Positions 39,719-45,829 of a DNA stretch of 45,829 nt are shown in pieces; within the stretch, counting starts at the first letter, position 1; every line of letters begins with the position of its first letter. A model generated the notes under the pieces. That model saw only the letters and a list, made by a program, of their open reading frames with translations, was not told where the DNA came from and did no database searches. This stretch comes from Selenomonas sp. ND2010. Lineage in GTDB: Bacteria > Bacillota > Negativicutes > Selenomonadales > Selenomonadaceae. The translations under genes and the position numbers were made by a program. The stretch lies in contig NZ_JNKI01000022.1 of NCBI RefSeq assembly GCF_000702005.1, forward strand, positions 1 through 45,829, in the 5' to 3' direction.

Positions 39719-41683
39719 TTATTTCGCCATAAGTTTTGCTACTTTATTCGCAAACTCGACAGGATTTTCCGGCAGAATACCCTCGATGAGCAGTGCCTGC
39801 GTATAAAGGAGATCGCAGTAATCTTTGAACTCTGCACTGTCTTTACCAGCCTCATGCAAAGACTGCAGGCGCGTGAACAAATCATGATGCGGGTTGATCT
39901 CCAGAATGCGGCGTGCCTTGAACAGCGGGTTGTTCATATCCGCAAAGGTCTGTTCCATAGACAGCGACGGGCCAGCTTCATCAGCCACCAGGCAGACTGC
40001 ACTGGATTTGAGACGAGCCGAAACTTTGACATCGGCGACCTTTTCTCCCAGCGCTTCTTTGATGTCCTTCATAAGATCGTCGTTCTTCTTCTGGATATCT
40101 TCGGTCTCCTTCTTGACTTCCTGGCTTTCGGCATCATCGAGATCCAGGTCACCACGGCTGATGGAATGGAACTGCTTGCCCTCGTATTCACGCAATGCCT
40201 CGATACAGAGCTCGTCCACGGGGTCTAAGAGATAGAGCACCTCAATGCCCTTATCGCGCAGCGTTTCCATCTGCGGCAACTGCTCAATCGTTGCCTTATC
40301 TTTTGCCGTTGCGTAATAGATTTTCTTCTGGCTCTCCGGCATGCGTTCCACATATTCCTTGAGAGATACCAGTTTGCCTTCTTTTGAGCTCATGAAGAGC
40401 AGCAGGTCTTTAAGATTGTTGATGGTATCCATGCCCGAGTATACGCTGCCATAGACGCCAATTTTGAGCGATTTGCCAAACTCATTCCAGAATTTCTCAT
40501 AATCCTCGCGCTTATTCTTCATCTTGCGGCCCAACGCCTTGAGGATGTTCTTTTCCAAGGCCTTGCCGATGGTTTTGAGTTCACGGCTCTGCTGCAGCAG
40601 CTCACGGCTGATGTTGAGCGAAAGATCCGGCGAATCCACCAAGCCCTTCATGAAGCGCAGATAGTCCGGCAGCAAATCCTTGCACTTATCCATGATAAAT
40701 ACGTGACGGGAATAGAGCTGCAGTCCCGGCTCATAGTCCGTATGATAGAGGTTGAACGGTGCATGCGCAGGAATGGCCAGCAATGCCGTGTACTCAACCG
40801 AACCTTCCGCATGCGTATGGAATACTTCCATCGGTTTTTCCCACTCATGGAACTGATTCTTGAAGAACTCGTCATATTCCTCATCTTTGATTTCGGATTT
40901 ATTCTTGGTCCAAAGCGGCTGCATGGAATTTAACGTGCGAAGCTCCACGCGTTTTACCTTTTCTGCCCCTTCGATTTCTTTGCCATCCTCATCCTTCGGC
41001 GTTTCCTCAAAGGTGAAGTTCATCTTGATCGGATAACGGACATAATCGGAATACTTTTTAACCAGGCTCTCCAGTTTATAAGTATCGGTGTAATTTTCCT
41101 CCGAAGCGTCCCCGAAGAATTCCTTGCCCAAGGTAATCGTAATCGTCGTACCACGCTTCTCTTTCTCGCATTCTTCGATGCTGTAAGAGCCGTCACCCGT
41201 GGACTCCCAACGCGTTCCCTGCTTTTCGCCCGCCTTACGCGTCTCAATGGTAACTTTCTCTGCTACCATGAAAGCCGAGTAGAAACCAACACCGAACTGG
41301 CCAATGAGCTCTTTATCCGTATTGCTCTCGCCATTTTCGCTGGCTTCTTTCGCTTTTTTGAGCTGTTCCATGAAAGCTTTGGTGCCAGATTTGGCAATGG
41401 TACCAATGTTTTCAATGACTTCCTCACGGCTCATACCGATACCATTATCAGAAATCGTCAACGTATGAGCATCTTTATCCGGCTCCAAGAAAATCTCGAA
41501 ATTATCATCACCCTCAAGCAGGTCACGATTCGTCAAGCTCTCAAAGTGAACCTTGTCGATTGCATCCGATGCATTGGAAATGAGCTCACGCAGGAAAATC
41601 TCATGATTCGTATAGATGGAATGAATCATCAGTTCCAGGAGCTGTTTGGTCTCCGCTTGAAATTCATGGGTTTCTTTTGCCAT
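39719..41683 (-). CDS. htpG: Chaperone HtpG (Hsp90)
   Basis: A 654-residue bacterial Hsp90. The N-terminal GHKL ATPase has LLELMIHSIYTNHEIFLRELISNASDAIDK, DNGIGMSREEVIENIGTIAKSGTK and QFGVGFYSAFMVAEKV. The middle domain (~residues 230-480) has SRELLQQSR with the catalytic arginine region, and the C-terminal dimerisation domain follows. The protein folds clients in the cytoplasm under stress. The promoter and a perfect CIRCE element place it under HrcA control. Confidence 0.97.
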   Translation of the reverse strand: MAKETHEFQAETKQLLELMIHSIYTNHEIFLRELISNASDAIDKVHFESLTNRDLLEGDDNFEIFLEPDKDAHTLTISDNGIGMSREEVIENIGTIAKSGTKAFMEQLKKAKEASENGESNTDKELIGQFGVGFYSAFMVAEKVTIETRKAGEKQGTRWESTGDGSYSIEECEKEKRGTTITITLGKEFFGDASEENYTDTYKLESLVKKYSDYVRYPIKMNFTFEETPKDEDGKEIEGAEKVKRVELRTLNSMQPLWTKNKSEIKDEEYDEFFKNQFHEWEKPMEVFHTHAEGSVEYTALLAIPAHAPFNLYHTDYEPGLQLYSRHVFIMDKCKDLLPDYLRFMKGLVDSPDLSLNISRELLQQSRELKTIGKALEKNILKALGRKMKNKREDYEKFWNEFGKSLKIGVYGSVYSGMDTINNLKDLLLFMSSKEGKLVSLKEYVERMPESQKKIYYATAKDKATIEQLPQMETLRDKGIEVLYLLDPVDELCIEALREYEGKQFHSISRGDLDLDDAESQEVKKETEDIQKKNDDLMKDIKEALGEKVADVKVSARLKSSAVCLVADEAGPSLSMEQTFADMNNPLFKARRILEINPHHDLFTRLQSLHEAGKDSAEFKDYCDLLYTQALLIEGILPENPVEFANKVAKLMAK

Positions 41684-41723
41684 ATCTATCTGCCTTCCTT
41701 TATCAGAAATAATTTTTGAAGTT

Positions 41724-41750
41724 TTAGCACTCTACAAGTCCGAGTGCTAA
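41724..41750. promoter_or_regulatory. CIRCE operator (HrcA binding site) of htpG
   Basis: TTAGCACTC-N9-GAGTGCTAA, an exact match to the CIRCE consensus, lies between the htpG -10 and its start codon. HrcA is expected to repress transcription at normal temperature. Confidence 0.95.
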
Positions 41751-41762
41751 CGTACAGGTATT

Positions 41763-41791
41763 AGTATACGACAAAAAAAACAAAAAGTCAA
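41763..41791 (-). promoter_or_regulatory. htpG promoter
   Basis: TTGACT (41786-41791) and TATACT (41763-41768) are separated by 17 nt on the minus strand, immediately upstream of the CIRCE element. Confidence 0.8.
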
Positions 41792-41809
41792 AAATTGACC
41801 ATTGACTCG

Positions 41810-42007
41810 TCAAAGTTTTTTGTATGCGATTTTCAGATTCTTATCCATATAATCTGCCAAGCTTTCCTGCTGAACCATCCCACGAACTTGCGCCTCCGTA
41901 GATGGTTTTAACTGCTGAAAGGTATTGTACGCCACACAGAATTCCTCAAACGTGCCACCAAAGCCCTGTTTCTTAGCCGCCTCAAACAATTCTTCATAAG
42001 TCACCAT
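41810..42007 (-). CDS. Small acidic protein of unknown function
   Basis: A 65-residue protein (MVTYEELFEAAKKQGFGGTFEEFCVAYNTF...). The ATG at 42007 lies 8 nt after AGGAGG, so it is probably translated. It is mostly helical, with one cysteine and no membrane segment. It is upstream of htpG on the same strand; its stop is 19 nt before the htpG -35. I do not recognise a family. Confidence 0.65.
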   Translation of the reverse strand: MVTYEELFEAAKKQGFGGTFEEFCVAYNTFQQLKPSTEAQVRGMVQQESLADYMDKNLKIAYKKL

Positions 42008-42088
42008 AATCAAGACCTCCTTATTTCGATCACTTTTCCTATATTATACTATATCTCTGTAATTTAGATGCAATCATCTTTGGGCTGT

Positions 42089-42649
42089 AAATTACAGTTT
42101 GCAGGGGAGTATTACCCAGTTCGTGTTCGAGGTAAGTCGCCGGCGGCGGGGGCCCCAGTACCAACGCTCCACTCGGTGACAACCCGCTACAAGAAATTTT
42201 TGCCTTTTAATTAAGAGTTGGAAAACAGTTAAACGCGCTTCGCTTGGACGAAACTGCTTTTCCAACGAGAACGCAGGCAAAAATTTCTTGCTTCACGCGG
42301 AACGTCAAGGCTACGCTTATGGTACTGGGGCCCCCGCCGCCTCGGTTAGAGCCGGCACGAATTGCTACGCCCTCGGAGGGAGTAACCCTGAGAAAATCGC
42401 CACAGACTCAGCCGCCACTAGGGGCAGTGCCATAAACGAAGCGTTTGATGTTTTCCGTGAAGAACGAAATTTTTATCCTCACCGTTCGTCGAAAAATTGC
42501 TACCGTTCAAGCGAAGCGCGTTTTGCAACTTTTTCGATGCTTAATTAAAGATAAAAATTTCGTTTAGGAAAACATCTCCCGTGGAGTGTTGGCACTGCCC
42601 CTAGCGGCGGCGAAGAGCTGCTTCGAATGAGACCTACAAACTGTAATTT
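42089..42649. repeat. 561-bp non-coding dispersed element with terminal inverted repeats and two long hairpins
   Basis: The ends are 16-bp inverted repeats with one mismatch (AAATTACAGTTTGCAG at 42089-42104; CTACAAACTGTAATTT at 42634-42649). Hairpin A: the 22-bp GC-rich arms 42142-42163 and 42320-42341 are perfectly complementary, with inner arms 42190-42205/42275-42290 (16 bp, perfect) and 42217-42230/42252-42266. Hairpin B: arms 42412-42432/42590-42610 (20 of 21), 42447-42456/42567-42576 and 42463-42477/42550-42564. The apices AAACGCGCTTCGCTTG (42231) and its reverse complement (42509) show that A and B are diverged copies facing each other. No supported protein frame is present. It fills the 42008-42650 gap. 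Confidence 0.9.
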
Positions 42650-42650
42650 T

Positions 42651-42697
42651 GAGAAAAAGCCCTGTTGCGCACACGCTAGCGTCAACAAGGCTTTCTC
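42651..42697 (-). terminator. Terminator of the flotillin gene
   Basis: An imperfect stem of 42651-42667 with 42683-42697 (CAACA-GGCTTTCTC type) has a GC-rich loop and T5 in its 3' arm. It directly abuts the repeat element. Confidence 0.7.
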
Positions 42698-42709
42698 TAG
42701 AAGGATCGA

Positions 42710-44233
42710 TTATTTATTTTTTTCATCGATTGCCTTAGCCACCGCTGCAATCTTAGCCGTTTCATCCGGAGTAGTATCTCCCGTTACGTTGACATTGCGC
42801 GTTACTTTCGCATCATAGGACTCACTGCGCATGATGTCAGCCAAATCCACCCCGGTGCTCTCTTTTACCGACTGGAAGGTCTTTGCTAATACCAATGGCA
42901 CATTACCAGCGATTGGACCCACCGAGGCACCCTCTTCGCCACCGCCAATGATGGAAATCTTATCAATCGCCGTAAGCGGTTTGGCAATCTCGGCAGCCAC
43001 TTGCGGAAGAATTTCAATCGCCATCTGCGCCATTGCAGCTTTGCCGTATTTCTTCATTGCCTCAGCTTTTTTATCCATAGCGGCTGCTTCTGCCTCACCT
43101 TTCGCGCGTATAGCAGCTGCCTCCGCTTCACCTTTGGCCTTGATACCAGCAGCTTCCTGCTCCATCGCATATTTTTTCGCCTCAGCCTGTGCTTTCTGGG
43201 CTTCGGCCTCTTTCTGCTGAATATACAACCGTGCCTCAGCGTCGCGCTGCTGTTTTGCCAGTTCTGCCTGTGCCTGAACCTCCACCGCATATTTATCCGC
43301 ATCCGCTTTTTTCTGGATTTCCGCAGCCAATTCCTGCTCGCGGACCGCAACTTGCTTTTGCTTAAGTTCCTGCTCACGCTCGGTCTTGGCGATTTCTGCA
43401 TTTACCGTAGCCGTCTGTATGGACTTCTGCTGTTCCTGATTCTGAATTTCATACGCTGCATCTGCTTCGGCGCGTTTGATATCCGACTGCTTCTGCAGTT
43501 CTGCCTTGCGAATGGCAAGATCCGTCTGGCGCTGTGCGATTTCCAACTCGGCTTTGACCTTGGCATCATTGGATTCTTTCGAAGCTGCCGCCTGAGCAAT
43601 TGCCACATCACGCTCTGCCTGCGCACGGGAAATCGCCGCATCTTTTTTGATTTTCGCCGTATTATCGGCACCAAGATCTACGATAAGGCCATTGTCATCG
43701 GTAACATTCTGGATATTGCATGAGATAATATCGATTCCCAAATTACGCATATCCTTGGATGCCTTGCTGACCACCTGGTCGGAGAACGAATCGCGGTCTG
43801 TATTAATATCCTTGAGATCCAACGTACCAATGATTTCACGCATGTTACCTTCCAGGGAATCCTGCAAACTGGTCGCAATTTCCTCTGGCTTCATGTTAAG
43901 AAAATTAAGCGCCGCAATCTTACGTCCCTCGATATCCTTTGCCACGGCTACTTTCGCTACTGCGTCAACGCGAACGTTGATAAAATCATTGGTTGGCACC
44001 GACTGTCCCGTTTTGATATCAACGGAAATCTGTCCCAAATACAGATAATCGGCCCGTTCCAACGCGGGAATCTTGATACCGCCCTGACCGATGAGGAATC
44101 GCGGCTCTTTGCGCAAACCAGATAAGATAATCGCACGATTTGGCGAAGCCTTGACATACATCATCGTGATCACCACAAACATAATGCCCAACAAAATTAT
44201 GACCGGAATAGCTATTAATAAAATAGTACCCAT
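42710..44233 (-). CDS. Flotillin-like SPFH/band-7 protein
   Basis: A 507-residue flotillin. A single N-terminal membrane helix (LLIAIPVIILLGIMFVVITMMYV) is followed by an SPFH domain (~residues 30-200, with VDAVAKVAVAKDIEG and IGTLDLKDINTDRDSF), a long Ala/Glu/Lys/Gln coiled coil (~200-400, including the direct repeat KGEAEAAAIRAKGEAEAAAM) and the FloT-like tail. Flotillins organise membrane microdomains. The usual NfeD partner is not adjacent. The start follows GGGAGG. It is monocistronic. Confidence 0.93.
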   Translation of the reverse strand: MGTILLIAIPVIILLGIMFVVITMMYVKASPNRAIILSGLRKEPRFLIGQGGIKIPALERADYLYLGQISVDIKTGQSVPTNDFINVRVDAVAKVAVAKDIEGRKIAALNFLNMKPEEIATSLQDSLEGNMREIIGTLDLKDINTDRDSFSDQVVSKASKDMRNLGIDIISCNIQNVTDDNGLIVDLGADNTAKIKKDAAISRAQAERDVAIAQAAASKESNDAKVKAELEIAQRQTDLAIRKAELQKQSDIKRAEADAAYEIQNQEQQKSIQTATVNAEIAKTEREQELKQKQVAVREQELAAEIQKKADADKYAVEVQAQAELAKQQRDAEARLYIQQKEAEAQKAQAEAKKYAMEQEAAGIKAKGEAEAAAIRAKGEAEAAAMDKKAEAMKKYGKAAMAQMAIEILPQVAAEIAKPLTAIDKISIIGGGEEGASVGPIAGNVPLVLAKTFQSVKESTGVDLADIMRSESYDAKVTRNVNVTGDTTPDETAKIAAVAKAIDEKNK

Positions 44234-44336
44234 AAAAACCTCCCATAAAACTCTTTATAAAGAAAATAATCACGGCTACTATTTTGCACCTCTATTCTTT
44301 TGTACGCATTAAAGTGGCATTGGAGTTTTCTTAATT

Positions 44337-44368
44337 CAAAAAAATAAACTTCCTCATAAGAGGAAGTT
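44337..44368 (-). terminator. Terminator of the DapF-like gene
   Basis: The 9-bp stem AACTTCCTC/GAGGAAGTT (44347-44368) is followed by a T-rich run on the minus strand. Confidence 0.82.
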
Positions 44369-44387
44369 CATCGTATTCCCTATCGAA

Positions 44388-44711
44388 TTAACAGGCTGCC
44401 GATTCATTCAATTCATCGGCTTCGCGCATGCATCTTACAAAATAATCGGTCAAGCGGATCTCGTAGTCAGCCTTGCTCCGCGACAAAACCAAATAATCCG
44501 CTGCCGTAAGTTCTTCCTGGACACCCTCTTTGGTAAATGCCTGGAAGGAAGGAATTTCCTGCGTACCAGTAAACACCAGGATGCGATCAGCACCTACACC
44601 CTGACGGCTCGACAAGAGACGAATCGCTGCAGCGCCCGGCATGAATCCCGTGGTGCCATCCAGCATCATAACTTCTTTATCCTCCATCAGATAACTGCGA
44701 ACTAACATCAT
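44388..44711 (-). CDS. Small protein resembling a truncated diaminopimelate epimerase half-domain
   Basis: A protein of about 107 residues. The segment LLSSRQGVGADRILVF recalls the DapF motif (R-x-GIGADG-LL), and SFQAFTKEG recalls the following MRxFNxDG strand. The catalytic Cys motif (CGNG) and the second half of DapF are missing, so epimerase activity is unlikely. It could be a degenerate gene or a PhzF/DapF-fold regulator. The start is uncertain: GTG at 44720 and ATG at 44711 share a weak AAAGG site. It diverges from the AraC-type gene and may be its target. Confidence 0.6.
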   Translation of the reverse strand: MMLVRSYLMEDKEVMMLDGTTGFMPGAAAIRLLSSRQGVGADRILVFTGTQEIPSFQAFTKEGVQEELTAADYLVLSRSKADYEIRLTDYFVRCMREADELNESAAC

Positions 44712-44793
44712 CTCTGTCACCGGCCTTTCTAAATCATTCCGCGCCCATCCCCGGACGCTTCTCGTTACTTTCGATGGTTTTATTATAGCAAGG

Positions 44794-44837
44794 TTTAAAT
44801 TGCAATAAAATCACAAAATATGCTTTAAATATTGCAA
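44794..44837. promoter_or_regulatory. Candidate operator between the divergent DapF-like and AraC-type genes
   Basis: Two copies of TTTAAAT-(AT)-TGCAA (44794-44805 and 44824-44837) are 30 bp apart. They also form the inverted repeat TTGCAATA/TATTGCAA (44800-44807 and 44830-44837). A TATAAT -10 for the minus-strand gene (44782-44787) has no clear -35, as expected for an activator-dependent promoter. Confidence 0.5.
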
Positions 44838-44888
44838 AAGATGTACTAAACTAAGAAAGAGCTTTTACTACGGAAAGGAGTAGCTGCT

Positions 44889-45740
44889 GTGAGCGACTAT
44901 GAAAAGAAAGGATATCTGTCTACGGATTACCGCATATTCCGCCTGAAAGATTCGACCTTGAAGCCAATTCCCTTTCACTATCACGATTTCCATAAAATCA
45001 TCTTATTTCTTGACGGCAACGTCGATTATGTCATAGAAGGAAAGACCTATCATCTTACTGCCCGCGATGTTGTCTTCGTTTCTGCTGGGGAAATCCATCG
45101 CCCGATATTCTTGTCTGGATCTGCGGACTACGAACGCATTGTCATCTACGTTTCCCCATCGTTTCTCGAGCGCTGGCAGCAACAGGATCCCCAGCATAAT
45201 GATCTTTCGCAATGTTTTTCCCAAGCCCGCGCAACAGCCAGCGTCATGCATCAAGCTCCGGGAACTAGTCACGATTTGCTGTTCCACATGGACAAATTGG
45301 AAAAGACCGCTCATGGTGAAGGATTCGCCAATGGTCTTTTTACCGAAATACTCTTCATTGAGTTTATGATTCTCATCAACCGCCTGCTCGAAGGGCACGA
45401 ACTGGCAGGTCTGGAAAATGCTTCTTATGATCAGAAAATTCAGGATGTCCTTGCCTATATCAATCAGCATCTAGCCGAAGACCTGAGTATTGATACACTG
45501 GCCACACATACCTACACCAGCAAATTTTACTTGATGCGCAAATTCAAAGCCAATACCGGCTATGCCTTGCACCAGTATATCCGCAGCAAGCGGCTGCTGC
45601 TGGCCCGCGATATGCTTCGCAGTGACATGCCCATAGCGCAAATTGCCGGAGAAGTCGGTTTTGCCGACTATTCCACATTCTCCCGTGCCTTCCGCGAAAT
45701 GTTCCAATGTTCCCCGCGAGAGTATCGAAATACGCATTAA
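44889..45740 (+). CDS. AraC-family transcriptional regulator (cupin sensor)
   Basis: A 283-residue regulator. The N-terminal AraC_binding cupin (HYHDFHKIILFLDGNVDYVIEGKTYHLTARDVVFVSAGEIHRP) is a ligand sensor. The C-terminal double helix-turn-helix (~185-283) shows LSIDTLATHTYTSKFYLMRKFK and IAGEVGFADYSTFSRAFREMFQCSPREYR. The GTG at 44889 follows AAAGGAG. It is divergent to the DapF-like gene, with a repeat-rich intergenic region suited to autoregulation. The ligand is unknown. The second copy of the dispersed element begins 5 nt past its stop. Confidence 0.93.
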   Translation: MSDYEKKGYLSTDYRIFRLKDSTLKPIPFHYHDFHKIILFLDGNVDYVIEGKTYHLTARDVVFVSAGEIHRPIFLSGSADYERIVIYVSPSFLERWQQQDPQHNDLSQCFSQARATASVMHQAPGTSHDLLFHMDKLEKTAHGEGFANGLFTEILFIEFMILINRLLEGHELAGLENASYDQKIQDVLAYINQHLAEDLSIDTLATHTYTSKFYLMRKFKANTGYALHQYIRSKRLLLARDMLRSDMPIAQIAGEVGFADYSTFSRAFREMFQCSPREYRNTH

Positions 45741-45745
45741 ACTTC

Positions 45746-45829
45746 AAATTACAGTTTGCAGAGGAGTCTTACCCAGTTCGTATTCGAGGCAAGTCGCCGG
45801 CGGCGGGGGCCCCAGTACCAACGCTCCAC
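45746..45829. repeat. Second copy of the dispersed element (cut by the window end)
   Basis: These 84 bp align without gaps to 42089-42172, with four substitutions. They begin at the same terminal base and include the GC-rich arm of hairpin A. Flanks differ from copy 1, so the boundary is real. It continues outside the window. Confidence 0.95.

Noticed and set aside
42092-42548. Short open frames inside the dispersed element
   Set aside because: They run through hairpin arms, lack Shine-Dalgarno sites and are explained by the GC-rich inverted repeats.
43054-43220. Repeated DNA in the flotillin gene
   Set aside because: The repeats encode the Ala/Glu/Lys coiled coil typical of flotillins and are not a separate element.

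Overview
The window looks like chromosome from an anaerobic, diderm Firmicute of the Negativicutes (Selenomonas/Mitsuokella/Anaerovibrio-like). This rests on a mix of features, not on a marker gene. There is a single-chain pyruvate:ferredoxin oxidoreductase and an FprA-type flavodiiron protein (anaerobic metabolism). RND efflux and dTDP-sugar genes fit an outer membrane. Shine-Dalgarno sites are strong, GTG/TTG starts are common, and a perfect HrcA/CIRCE site fits Firmicutes. No rRNA, CRISPR array, prophage or intact insertion sequence was seen.

Layout. 1-2.3 kb: a small accessory pair, a serine recombinase and an AlbA_2/HATPase regulator. 2.4-8.2 kb: nifJ with a long structured leader, an APC amino-acid transporter, a small unknown gene and tRNA-Pro. 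8.2-16.4 kb: RND pump plus adaptor, flavodiiron protein, an unknown gene, and a histidine kinase/response regulator pair. 16.5-18.7 kb: guaB, an independent ~200-nt RNA transcription unit with its own promoter and terminator, and two tRNA-Ala genes. 18.8-21.3 kb: rfbA-rfbC-rfbB. 21.4-27.5 kb: one branched-chain amino acid operon in the unusual order ilvN-ilvC-leuC-leuD-leuB-ilvB. 27.9-31.1 kb (+ strand): mutY and a soluble FIST-domain chemoreceptor. 31.2-35.1 kb: a five-gene cluster of a non-canonical P1B-type ATPase and four small proteins, three of them with HMA-like domains in which the CxxC motif is replaced by an arginine-rich PGRxR motif. 35.3-38.7 kb: two tandem DUF445 proteins and galU. 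38.9-42.0 kb: a nitroreductase, htpG under CIRCE control and a small unknown gene. 42.1-42.65 kb: a 561-bp non-coding element with terminal inverted repeats; a second copy begins at 45746 and runs off the end. 42.7-45.7 kb: flotillin, a DapF-like fragment and an AraC-family regulator.

Three parts deserve most attention. The 31.2-35.1 kb cluster matches what I remember of ferrosome (fez) loci: a P1B-6-type ATPase with R-x-Y-type HMA-like partners, behind a promoter with a 32-bp Fur-like inverted repeat. The repeat at 42089-42649 is built from two long hairpins in head-to-head inverted orientation and has at least one further copy. The RNA unit at about 18172-18374 carries three Shine-Dalgarno/mini-ORF pairs, and an upstream segment can pair with the 3' arm of its terminator, which suggests a terminator/antiterminator switch or a novel sRNA.
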